From: Neoceratodus forsteri
Taxonomy: Eukaryota > Chordata > Ceratodontiformes > Ceratodontidae
DNA: 64,000 nt
Direction: 5' to 3'
Assembly: GCA_016271365.2 (NCBI GenBank)
Contig: JADMNL010000023.1
Coordinates: forward strand, 610,758,501 to 610,822,500
Numbering within the stretch: the first letter of the stretch is position 1; each line of letters opens with the position of its first letter. The translations under genes were made by a program, and so were the position numbers. Shown in pieces: positions 54,883 to 63,939 of the stretch. The notes below the pieces were generated by a model. It did not search any database and was not told the origin of the DNA. It worked only from the letters and a program-made list of their open reading frames with translations.

Positions 54883-56026
54883 ATGACTACTTTTGCTCTG
54901 AATTCACAAGTGAAGACAGAGGGCTACTGCTACAGAGAGGCATTAAGGCAGCTGTTATGGGGATCCCTGAGATGAGGTAGCAAGTATTTAGCAGTGAAAG
55001 GGTTTGGAAAGGGCTAGCATCCCCTAAGATAGAGAAGGTCCCAGGACCAGACCAGATGTATCAGAGAGTGCTCAAAAAATTGTCAACAGAAATAACTGAA
55101 TTCCTGGTAGGGCTATTCAGTAGCTCAAGCAGACAGGGTAGTTCCAAAAGACTAGAGGGCAGCAGACATAGTCCTGCTCCATTGGATGGTGGAGAAGTAG
55201 CAAACAGGTAACTACATATCTGTCAGTCTTACCTCTCTTGTCGGTAACTTGATGGGGACACTAGTCAAAGTGATCTTCATTAACCAACTGAAGAGCAATG
55301 GACTCCCATGTCAGTAAACAGCATGGGTTTGTGGCAGGAAGATCTTGCCAGACCAACCAGATACTATTCTTTGACTGAATATTGATGGCAGTGGATAGGG
55401 GCCATGCTGTGGACTGACTCTACTTTGACTTCAGCAAGATTTTCAGTTCAATGCCTCACATAAGGTTGCTGAAGAAGCTAGAGGATCTGGGTACAGCAAA
55501 AGACTCAGTTACATGGGTGAGAAACTGATTGGAAGGGAGACAACAGAGGTCTGTGATTAACAGAGTCAACTCGGAAGACAGGAAGATCATCAGTGGGGTG
55601 CCAGAAAGATTGGTCCAGGGTCTAGCCCTTTTCAACATGTTCATTAGCGACATGGGAGAAGGAATCTAGAGCAAGATGCATCTCTACAGATGACACTAAG
55701 CTCTGTGGCAGGGTGTACAGTGAGGAGGCAGTTAAGGAGATGTAGAGACTTGAAAAAAGCTAGAGAGCTGGTCAAAGGTTCGGCAGTTGAAATTCATTGC
55801 CAATAAGTACAAGGTGATACAACTAGGGAAGAAACCCAAGGATGGAGTACTGGATGGGAGAGGGTAAAATTGTGCATGACCTCTGAGGAAAGAGACCTAG
55901 GGGTCATCATCAGACTCCATAAAACAATTAAACCAGTGTAACAATGCCTATTGTGAGGCAGACAGGATGCTGGGGTGTTTAGGAAGGGGTATTAACAACA
56001 GAAGGAAGGCTCCACGTCAATACAGC

Positions 56027-56275
56027 AAAGAAAAATCAGTGACTACAATTATGGTGACAAAAAATCGGTGACTGTAAATATGGTGACTGGAATGTACGGT
56101 GAATGGAATTATGCAGCCATTTGCTTTCTGTGGGGGGCTTCACCCCCCCATAATTATATATCTAACTCTGAGGTTGTAGCACCTCGGGGGGGGGGGGAAT
56201 GTCGCTGTAACTCCATTCACCGTACATTCCAGTTGCTGATTTTTGGTCACCGTAATTGTTGTCGCTGATATATAT
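56027..56275. repeat. Palindromic MITE-like element in CR1 copy F
   Basis: The left arm with GACTGGAATGTACGGTGAAT, preceded by GGTGACAAAAAATCGGTGAC, pairs with the right arm ATTCACCGTACATTCCAGTT followed by GCTGATTTTTGGTCACCG. The stem CCATTCACCGTACATTCCAG is almost perfect. The centre is a G/C-run region (about 56130-56200). No coding capacity. Confidence 0.8.
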
Positions 56276-56490
56276 TTGCCATATTGTCATGCTACCCAGA
56301 AGGAAGGGACATTCAAGCATACATGTGATAGAAACAATGGAATAGTGAGACTAGGACAGAAGGGAAGAATGGAAGCAGGATCTGATGGAAGGAAGGAAAC
56401 AAGACATTTCTTAATGCTAAACCAGGGCAGACTGGATGGACCTGGAGGTCCTTTTCTGCCGACAACTACTATGTAACTTTGTAACTATGC
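56276..56490 (+). mobile_element. CR1 3' terminus fragment nested in copy F
   Basis: CAGGGCAGACTGGATGGACC, TGGAGGTCCTTTTCTGCCG and ACTATGTAACTTTGTAACTA form a complete CR1-type 3' end, upstream of where copy F coding resumes (LYRSL-type block at about 56500). Confidence 0.7.
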
Positions 56491-57099
56491 AATTACATCT
56501 TTCTACCTCTCTATTGATCACTGTCAAGGTCCCACCTGGAGTATTGTGCCCCATTCTGGAGTCCTTATGTAAGGAAAGATAACAGGCTGGAGACAGTGCA
56601 ATGTAGGGTGACCAAAATATTTCAGGGCCAGCAGGGCACACCTTACAAGGAGTGACTCAAGTCACTGAACAGGTACTTGGTGGAGGCCAGACAAGAGAAG
56701 AAGGATATGATGCAGTCCTTCAGGTTCCTTAAAGGAATGAACAAGATAAATTGCAAGGAACTATGTAACATTAAGTAGCAGATCATGAACCCGTGGGCAT
56801 GAATGGAAACTGATGGGAGTGAGATCCAAAAGGGAAGTGATAAAGTTTTATTTTACAGAAAGGGTGGTGGAGTCATGGAACAATCCGCCAGCTATGAGGT
56901 GAGTGCCAAAAATAACAATGGCTTCAACCACAGCTGGGAAAGAGTGAAGGGCTTAGTGGTTGTTCAGGGTGAAGCATGGGGGTGGATAATGAGTTAGAAA
57001 CATGTATGGACAATATGTCCCAGGTTTATTAGGGTATATGGGCAGAATGGGTGGACCAGTGGTCTTTTTTGCTGTCATTGTCTATGTTTCTATGCACTA

Positions 57100-57420
57100 A
57101 ATAAGACATTGAACAAGCTGCTAAAAAAATGTGCAGAAAATTAAAAACACAATGGAAACCCCAATGTTTGTTGTACAGAGCATTTTAAATATGTTGCAGT
57201 ATAAGCAGGACAGGGAGAGGTCATACTATTAGTAATACTATTAGTCCCCCCCCCACACAGATCCTCCCATTGTGTGATTTTCTCAAGACTCCACTGCCCT
57301 CCATCAGGCAACAAGTTGTGAATTTGACATCTCACACCTCTCCCATCTTCTATCCTCCCCTGTATTCAGGGGTGAATATGACTAGTACTGAGTGCTATGT
57401 CGATGGTGGAATACCCAGTT
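57100..57420. repeat. Dispersed repeat R, uninterrupted copy
   Basis: AATGTTTGTTGTACAGAGCA, then TTTTAAATATGTTGCAGTAT and AAGCAGGACAGGGAGAGGTC run continuously here, whereas LINE H splits the same sequence at 43513/47801. It contains a short C-run. Confidence 0.7.
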
Positions 57421-57960
57421 CCCCAGTGCGAATCTGGTCCCACTGCAAAAACAGAAAACTGTCCCTTGTAGATCTTTTCTTTTAAACCTGAATAAAAGAA
57501 AATGTCCCCTCATCAATTTCTAGCACAATCCCCAAGCACAACCCTCATGCCTGTTCCTGCATGTATAGCAGGGGTGGGGTCTTAGGCTTGGGAACTCTGA
57601 GGTCGCATTTCCCTACTTTTGTTGCTTCAACCCTAGTGGTGCATTAACAAAGTTTTATGCAATGTATTTCCTTACTTTTTTTTCAGATAGTTTACAGTAC
57701 TAGTATCTTTATTTGCCTTATTTGCCCTTTGGGCCCTGCTCTCCCATCCTCCATAACTGTCCTTATTTTACATTGATTTTACTTATTTTACTGTGGGAGC
57801 ACAGGGACCTTCTGACTCTGTGCACCCATCCCTCTATTGATATGTGACCAAATTATCAGCATAGCCATCTTATTACCCCAGCACATGTACATGGTAGAGA
57901 ACATTTTTAACCCCCAACAAAACATAATTCTGCACAAGTGCAATGCCATTCCTCACAACA
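57421..57960. other. Mostly unrecognised; one lone TIR-like end
   Basis: Bases 57577-57663 resemble the right end of the element at 10399-11579 (TTCAACCCTAGTGGTGCATT, then AACAAAGTTTTATGCAA). Nothing else is identified. Confidence 0.5.
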
Positions 57961-59205
57961 GGTATGAAAACACATTTTGGCCAGAATTTGAAAAATGACA
58001 GATATGACATACATGAGGCTGGATAATAAGAAGCCTATGTTGAAAATCTGGGGTAAAAATATTTTTAATTTCTGAAGCTACAAGTGGGCATACCGAAATT
58101 GCAATGAATGGCCATAACAGGCATTTGTTCAGGCCGGCCGCGGCTTGTGATGGGATTTCCGCTTGCGACCCCGGCGACCCAGGTTCGGGAATGAATCTGG
58201 GTCATCGGAGGGCCAGCCGGGGGGAGTAGGATCGAGCATCCGCTGGGCAGCTCTCCTTCTCCGAGGAGAGGGTTTGGGTAGCATTCTGTGCATTAGGGAC
58301 CCCTGGTGGAGGCCGTGAGTTCCCACGCAGCCGACGCTTGACAACCCATTGGAGGAGGGGCGGATGGTGACATCATGGCATGACCCCGCCTCCCCAGAAA
58401 AAGCAGAAAATGGAGGAGCTGCCTGCCGCCGCGAATGAAGCTCGCCGCGGCTTCAATGTGCTCCCCAGGCCAAGCCCCCGACCTAATCCCAGTGCCTGCG
58501 GCATATGCCGGAGTGCTGCAGGCCCCACCATGGGGGGCAAGCCACGGGGTATCGGGGGCTGTGGCTGATTTGGGGTGCAGAAGCCGGCGGCCCATGACCA
58601 GGCTGATAATTGGGTGGCAGGTAGCTCAGGGAGTAAACTTAAATTTCAAAAAAAAAAAAAAAAAAAAACTTAGGCATTTGTTCATATTTTGCCCCCAAAT
58701 TTTGAACATTGTCTTCTTATGACCTCATTTCATAAACCCCATTGCTGAAACTTTTCAAATCTATATCAAAATGCCATTCTGTGCCACTGGTGCTAAAAGA
58801 CGTTTCAAGCAGGATGTGAAAAATGACAGTTGTACTGTTTTTTAGGAGGTGTGAAAAAATTACTATGTTGAAAATTTGGAGTCAAAATATCAAACATAAT
58901 CAAAGGTATGAGTGTACATAGAAACATTTCAATGAACGCTCATAACTTGACCGTTATTAGGAAAGTTTTCACCAAAATTTTCAAAATGGGCTTTTTGGTA
59001 CCTCACCTCATGAACACTGGCACTGTCTTTTCATTAATCAGTCCCGGAAGGTGATTTCACATTGCAACTGCGAAATCCCCTTTTGGGCCTGATTAACAAA
59101 ACAACAGTCCCAGGGTTCATGAGGTGGGGTCCCAAAAAGCCCATGTTGAAAATTTGGTGAAACAATGGCAAAGTTATTAACATAAGTTCAAATCACCATT
59201 GAAAT
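57960..59205. repeat. Array of alternating inverted units ('TTCATGAGGTGGGGT' family)
   Basis: Five units of about 100-170 bases alternate in orientation: + near 57990-58060 (GAAGCCTATGTTGAAAATCT), - at 58685-58745, + at 58850-58920 (TACTATGTTGAAAATTTGGA), - at 58960-59020 (AAAATGGGCTTTTTGG, CCTCACCTCATGAAC) and + at 59110-59190 (GTTCATGAGGTGGGGTCCCA, AAAAGCCCATGTTGAAAATT). The first two are separated by a retroposon. The foldback at 9480-9800 belongs to the same family. No coding capacity. Confidence 0.75.
58132..58671 (+). mobile_element. CpG-rich poly(A) retroposon with 13-bp target duplication
   Basis: A sharply bounded GC/CpG-rich block beginning GGCCGGCCGCGGCTTGTGAT and ending in 21 A (58648-58668) plus CTT. 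It is flanked by identical AGGCATTTGTTCA copies at 58119-58131 and 58672-58684. Poly(A) plus a long target duplication is the signature of L1-type mobilisation, unlike the CR1 and L2-like elements here. Short frames on the sense strand (62 and 95 residues) show no known domain. Promoter-like words lie near 58340-58390 (CCATTGG, GGGGCGG, TGACATCA). It could be a SINE, a processed non-coding transcript or a 5'/3' chimera; identity unknown. Confidence 0.8.
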
Positions 59206-59220
59206 ACATTGGATGGGACT

Positions 59221-59700
59221 TACCTTGATTCCTCAGTTTGTGGCTCAGCTTTGAAGAGTGCAGATGTGTCCTGGTCCACAGAAGATGACATTGTACAACA
59301 TCTGGAGGTAAGTATAGGTGAAGAGGGGAATGTGGGGTGGTGGGTGCTCAGTGGGATGGTCAGGATGGGGGAGGGGGACAGTAGGGATGACAAGGGACCG
59401 TTTTCTTTTTTTCAGGTTAAACAAAGAAAAGACATTGTGGGATGGATTTCTTCTTTTCAGCTAAAAAAGAAATAACAATTTTGGGACACTGTGAGTGGGC
59501 TCCCCAGTGTCCTCCACTGCTGGGAAAGGGGGGTCTCTAGTGCAGACATGGGTTTAGGCCCACTGATGTCCACAAATAAAAAATGAATAATTATTTTGGG
59601 ATACTGGTGGTGGGCTCCCCAGTGTCAAACACTGCTGGGGGGATCCAGTGCCAACACGAGGATCGGCTCTCCTGATGTTGGCAGATTACACAGGGGTCAT
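59221..59700 (+). repeat. Exon/intron-like module, copy 1
   Basis: TTGATTCCTCAG (ending 59236) is followed by a segment reading SWSTEDDIVQHLE in one frame, then a consensus splice donor GAG|GTAAGTA at 59308. A polypyrimidine tract and CAG end at 59415, giving a 108-base intron-like stretch. Then GTTAAACAAAGAAAAGAC and duplicated GGGCTCCCCAGTGTC words (59492, 59613) follow. The same order occurs at 60435-60790. I cannot name a protein. It may be part of a decayed transposon gene. Confidence 0.45.
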
Positions 59701-59935
59701 GGGGGGATCAGGTCAATGTATAAACAAGTAAGGTTAGCAAAATAGGATGGATGGGGGTTGAAAGGGTGGGGGGCTACTGGACACCAGAGAGACATGCTAT
59801 GGGGTGCCAATACACAGGGGACAGTAATGGGGTCATTTCACAGTGCAAATGGCTAGTGGCATGGGTTCCAGCTCTGGATCCATGGGTCAAGAGGATCCCA
59901 TTGTCAATCAGTTGCATGCTTGACCACAAGTAGAT
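59701..59935. other. Spacer with a CTGGACACCAG word
   Basis: Unrecognised sequence. CTACTGGACACCAGAGAG at about 59772 resembles the CTAGACACCAGGGA motif of the large foldback at 3-4 kb. Confidence 0.4.
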
Positions 59936-60440
59936 GGTTCATGTTCAAAGATGTGTTATGTGCAAAAATGGGCTATGCCTATTTTCACACGTACCAAATT
60001 TTTGCACATTAACATCCACTTGCAATCAAGCCAGGCACATAATTGACAGAATTGATAAACAGAGGAAAAAACAGTAGCTTTTTTTTTTTTTTTGTACTTT
60101 TCCTGTGGTGCAGAGAACAGGGCACATGACCTCAGGCCTGGGGGTCCTGGATTTGGGGCCACCCTTCCCTCCTTTTTTCACTTTCATTGTAGGTGCAACA
60201 AAAAAATATGGAGAGACTACTTTCAAGTCTAGAATCCTTGGGTGTCTTGTGCCTGTGCCTTGTCTTCTGCACCACAGAGGAACTGTAGCTAACATAGTGG
60301 TTTTTTTTTAGTTCTCAAATGTCTCAATCATCCTTGATTGCAAGTGGATATTTCATTTTCAAAAACGTAGCATGTGTGAAAATAAGCTATACCTATTTTC
60401 ACACATACCGTATTTTTTAACATCAAATATCCACTTCATA
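59936..60440. repeat. Foldback repeat with nested palindromes
   Basis: ACATCCACTTGCAATCAAG (about 60009-60028) pairs with CTTGATTGCAAGTGGATAT (about 60333-60351). Inner arms TGTGGTGCAGAGAACAGGGC (60103) and GTCTTCTGCACCACAGAGG (60264) pair in reverse. Outer parts carry the near-palindrome GTGTGAAAATAAGCTATACC (60373) and its relative near 59965. A 13-17 base A/T run lies at 60078-60094. Confidence 0.65.
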
Positions 60441-60790
60441 GAAGACAGTGATCACGTCCTGGTCCACACAAGATGACAGTGTACAACCTCCCAAGGTAAG
60501 TATAAAGTAAGGGGGGGTGTGGGGTGGTGCGTGCTCAGTGGGAGGGTCAGAATGGTTGAGGGTGACAATGGGGACAATGAGGGACCATTTTCTTTTTTTT
60601 AGGGTAAAATAGAAGATGTCGGGGGACTGTTTACTATCACAGGTACAAATAAATTTATATTTGGTGATGCTGGGAGTGTACTCCCCAGTGTCCCACACTG
60701 CTGGGGGATGGGGCTTGTAATACCCACATGGGGACTGGGCCCCCTGATGTTGGCAAATATTAAAGATAACGGGTTTTGGAGGGGCATCTG
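60435..60790 (+). repeat. Exon/intron-like module, copy 2
   Basis: ACGTCCTGGTCCACACAAGA and TGACAGTGTACAAC (frame reading SWSTQDDSVQ) are followed by donor AAG|GTAAGTATA at 60496, an intron-like region with the same GGGGTGTGGGGTGGTG words as copy 1, a T-run and AG at 60601-60602 (107 bases). Then GGGTAAAATAGAAGATGTCG and a CTCCCCAGTGTCCCACACTG block follow. Donor and acceptor are kept in both copies. Confidence 0.45.
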
Positions 60791-60854
60791 TCACCGGGGG
60801 TGGGCATCCAGGTGACAGAATATATATTAAATAAATAAATTATGGGTATCAGAG

Positions 60855-60975
60855 GGTGGGGGTGCCACTAGACACCAGGGAAAATATGAGTGTATGCCAC
60901 TAGACACCATGGAGAGGGAACAGTGATCAGTGGGTGAGGGTGCTACTAGACACAAGGGAAATAGTGACTCACAGC
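60855..60975. repeat. Short array of CTAGACACCA(G/T)GG words
   Basis: CACTAGACACCAGGGAAAAT (60867), CACTAGACACCATGGAGAGG (60898) and TACTAGACACAAGGGAAATA (60945) occur within 100 bases. The same word anchors both arms of the foldback at 3-4 kb. Confidence 0.6.
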
Positions 60976-61430
60976 TAAAACTGCAACTGGAAGCATGAGT
61001 TCCAGCTGCAGCCTCAGAAGTCAAGAAAATCCAGCTGTTCACATACAGAGAATGCAGCAAAAGCAGTTCTCTCGCTAACATCAGAACCTGGAATTTTGGG
61101 TGGCCAGAAAAAAATGTTTCTTGGCAAAAGTAAAACAAACAAACAAACATCAGAATATAGCTAAACGGGTCTGGTTTAACTAAGTTCTGATGTAGTTTTC
61201 CAAAATACATTAATTTTCATGTCTTTTCTTTATTTCTTTCTCTCACTAACTAAAAAACAAGATGGCAGACACAGGAGAGCTCTGCAAAAACAAAGGAGAG
61301 CTCTGCAAAAATACATTAGGCTCCATGTGACCATCCATGCAAAAATACAACTCCTATGAAAAAAACACACTATGTAACCCTCCATGCAAAAATACAACAG
61401 CTCCTGAGAAAACAAAAGTATTTTCATGTA
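60976..61430. other. No gene recognised; short local duplications
   Basis: Near 61270-61310 GGAGAGCTCTGCAAAAA is duplicated, and CCATGCAAAAATACAACTCC-type words recur at 61334 and 61383. The 127- and 68-residue minus-strand frames here are low in complexity and have no motifs. Confidence 0.45.
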
Positions 61431-61826
61431 GAACATGTAACTCTTCCTGTAGAAAATAATAGGAAAATTGAAAATGTAATAACTTTTGAACTGATTAATA
61501 TTTTTTCACCAAACCTTCAAAAGGTACAACTGTGAGGACAAGACTTTTTGCCCTGAAAATTTTAGACTGCAAGCTAAAACTGTTTCTGAGATACAGGAGG
61601 ACAAAGAAATGGCATAAAACACATACATTTAGGGTTGTTTGACACTCTGTATCTCAGAAAGGGCTAAATGTATTCACACATTTGCCACATCAAGAGACCT
61701 ATCCCCAGAAATTATGCATGCCAATTATCTTGCACACCCATTGAACAGTTGCAAAGTTATTACGATTCAAGAATTTGCTTTAACATAGAAGTGTGCACTC
61801 AACTCTAATTATAGTGACACTACTTC

Positions 61827-61829
<3 letters not shown>

Positions 61830-61864
<35 letters not shown>

Positions 61865-61885
61865 CACACACACATATATATATAT
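61830..61885. repeat. (AT)n(AC)n(AT)n microsatellite
   Basis: An ATATAT run interrupted by ACACACACACAC. Confidence 0.95.
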
Positions 61886-61886
61886 A

Positions 61887-61910
61887 ATGGTAGCACAGTA
61901 GTGCTACCAT
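61887..61910. other. Perfect 10-bp-stem hairpin
   Basis: ATGGTAGCAC-AGTA-GTGCTACCAT, directly after the AT microsatellite. Confidence 0.8.
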
Positions 61911-63039
61911 AGTTAGGGTTGAGTAGTCCTTTTAAGGTTAAAGGGTGAAACTTTGCACCTTAATAACTTTACCACCATTCAACGGATTTGCCTCAAATTT
62001 GGCAGGCTCTGGGCAAAACCATAGATCTGGGGAGCTGCCAACTTTTGTACCAGTTGGATATTTGGCTGTGGAGTTATTAAGCAACATTTGTACACACAGT
62101 TACATTTTTTTTTTGCAAATTCTTTGCTCATGCCTACAGGTCGCATGGTTTGTGAGACCAGTCCAAAAACTTCAGGGAATGTGCATCCAGGGTCCCCAAT
62201 GTGCCTTTTGAAGATTTCATGAAAAAATATTGAACGGTTCAAAAGTTATTCAAAAAACAAGTTCCCATTATAAGTCAATGGGATAGTTAACAAAAAGTTT
62301 GACACTTTCGAAAATGCACTTTTTAGTGTCACAAATGACCCTAGTAGTGTTGTAAATCCACCATTTTTTTCAGTTGGTGATCAGAAAAAAGCTTGGCATT
62401 TAAAATTGGGACCCTCTAGGAACACAATTCTTTTTGTGTTCACCTAGTCATGTCTTTATTTTGGGGTTAAACACCACAGAAATATGTTTTCCAAATTTTT
62501 GGTGTCGCAAAGTAGTATCGCACTTGTGACACTTTCGCAAATTTTTGCAAAAGCTTTCGTAAATCACAACACTACTTTTCTAGACTATGGACAAAATGAC
62601 AGTAATTCTTTGCCACCCTGCTGCAAAGGAACTGTTTGGTCTTTTGGGCTGAAATTTGGAAGGAAGGCAGCCAACATGTCACAGATGTGCCTTTTCATGG
62701 TTTGGTGACAAAATATTGCACAGATGCCAAGTTACGGTACTCCAAAGTTCTAGTTATTTCCCATAGACTAACATGGTGGCATACGCCTCGCCTTTCAGGG
62801 CTCGTATCTCGGAAACGGTGTGAGGTACGGAATTTTCATCGCAACAGTGTGATGCCTTATGAGCTAGGCATTTACTGGAAACCTAGCCAGGAGACTCATG
62901 AATCATGTGAAATTTTCTTTTTCTACGTTGTATGGTTCCTGAGATATAAGCAATTTAGTATTCCAACAGCTCATTTTCTGCTCTGAGGCCCATTATTATG
63001 CATACATTCTTTGTACACACTGTATTTCTCTATGCAGCT

Positions 63040-63410
63040 GTTGGGAAAAACCAGGGCATTTCCTTACCCATTTCCGTTATCATTCCCTTGTACGCCACCG
63101 TGTGCGTTACTCTTTGCGTTCTCCTTTGTGTATGCACTTGCGTTCGCGTTTCCATTTCTGTTTCCTTTGGTGTTATTTATGCTGTTAATGTTACCATTTG
63201 CATTTCCAAATGCCATTCCATGACCATGCATGTCACAGTTTGTGTTTCCTTACGCGGTTGCATCTCCTTTTGCTTCACTGTTCGCGTTGGCATCACTTTT
63301 GTGCTTGCATTTCCATTAACTTTTGCTTTACCATTTATGTTTCTGTCACCATGTGCACAACCATTAGTGGTAGCGTACCCCTTGCACTTAATGTTACTAT
63401 GTCACAAAAC
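63040..63410. repeat. Degenerate hexanucleotide tandem repeat
   Basis: Read on the minus strand, the sequence keeps a 6-base period with an NNNANN / G-rich-A-rich pattern (GGAAAT GCAAAT GGTAAC; GGAAAC GCGAAC GCAAGT) for about 60 units. This explains the 165-residue plus-strand frame at 62998-63495, whose translation alternates hydrophobic residues (VCVTLCVLLCV). No gene is called. Confidence 0.65.
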
Positions 63411-63490
63411 ATCACATGGCTTTGGGTCCAGTGCTCCCGTCACCGCATTCCATTCACTATTTCTACTGCAGATTCTCAAAAAGAAAGGAA

Positions 63491-63862
63491 ATTAGAGGCA
63501 AAAAAATCCATTTAATGCATCAGTTAGGGTTTTTCCACAGTGACAAAAGTGAGAAATTCAATGTTAGGGTTGAAACCCCTTGGACCCACCCCCACCCTGC
63601 CCCTCCAACCGGCATCGGGGTGTACAATGGGGTCATCGGTCCTAACTCTCACCTCATTCTCCTATAGTTCACTACCTCAGCTTCTTTACACATGTGATGG
63701 GGTAAGAGTTAGGGCCGATGATCCCAACACACACCCCAATGCCAGCTGGGGGGTAGGGTGGGGCGGGTTCAATGGGGGGTTTCAACCCTAACATCGAATT
63801 TCCTTGATTTTGTCATTGTGGAACAACCTTAACTGATGCATTAAACAGGGTTTTTTTTTGCC

Positions 63863-63868
<6 letters not shown>
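63491..63868. mobile_element. 378-bp near-palindromic element
   Basis: The left end ATTAGAGGCAAAAAAATCCA pairs with the right end TTTTTTTTTGCCTCTAAT. The arms run inward together through TTAATGCATCAGTTA, CCACA, TGACAAAA, TGTTAGGGTTGAAACCCC, CCAC(C/T)CTGCCC-type and GATCATCGGCCCTAACTC. The outer arm words (AATGCA(T/C)CAGTTAGGGT) relate it to the long TIRs at 10399 and 11579. Confidence 0.85.
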
Positions 63869-63913
<45 letters not shown>

Positions 63914-63925
63914 TATCATATATAT
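63866..63925. repeat. (AT)n(AC)n microsatellite
   Basis: About 15 AT units, then AC units, abutting the right end of the 378-bp palindrome. Confidence 0.95.
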
Positions 63926-63939
63926 ACATAAATATTCTA

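Larger units (their letters stand above)
54095..56950 (+). pseudogene. CR1 reverse transcriptase, copy F, heavily decayed
   Basis: Recognisable in shifting frames: SYIREKLKKGREGI (about 54105), LNDYFCSEFTSED spanning the insertion at 54209-54889, KVPGPDQMYQRVLKK (about 55029), SSMPHIRLLKKLEDLGT (about 55448) and GCCISTDDTKLCGR-type (about 55678-55710; FADD degraded to STDD). C-terminal parts are at 56490-56950 (FLKGMNKINCKE, then FFTERVVESWNNPP-like). It is older than copies A-C. Confidence 0.75.
52861..57095 (+). mobile_element. CR1 LINE copy F, 5'-truncated and multiply interrupted
   Basis: It starts immediately after the octamer tail of copy E. EN lies at about 52981-53860 and RT pieces at 54095-54208, 54890-56020 and 56490-57000. 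The 3' end, near 57030-57095, has GGGCAGAATGGGTGGACCAG and TGTCTATGTTTCTATG. Two blocks of foreign DNA (54209-54889 and about 56027-56490) interrupt it. Confidence 0.82.
61431..62985. repeat. Degenerate quasi-repetitive tract (TAACTTTTGAAC / TCTCAGAAA words)
   Basis: Recurring degenerate words: AATAACTTTTGAACTG (61479), GAACAGTTGCAAAGTTATTA (61743), CCTTAATAACTTTACCACC (61958), GAACGGTTCAAAAGTTATTC (62232), CTGTATCTCAGAAAGGG (61652), CGTATCTCGGAAACGGTG (62804) and CTGAGATATAAGCAA (62939). They occur on both strands at irregular spacing of 100-300 bases. There is no long open frame and no terminal structure. It is probably an old, diverged satellite or foldback family. Confidence 0.45.

Noticed and set aside
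58293..58722. Short frames in the poly(A) retroposon as a processed gene copy
   Set aside because: Frames of 62-100 residues on both strands with no recognisable domain. Codon-level evidence is lacking, so I call only the retroposon.
62998..63495. 165-residue plus-strand open frame, possibly a membrane protein
   Set aside because: It overlies the degenerate hexamer repeat. The alternating hydrophobic residues follow from the six-base period, and frames overlap on the same strand at 63011 and 63198.
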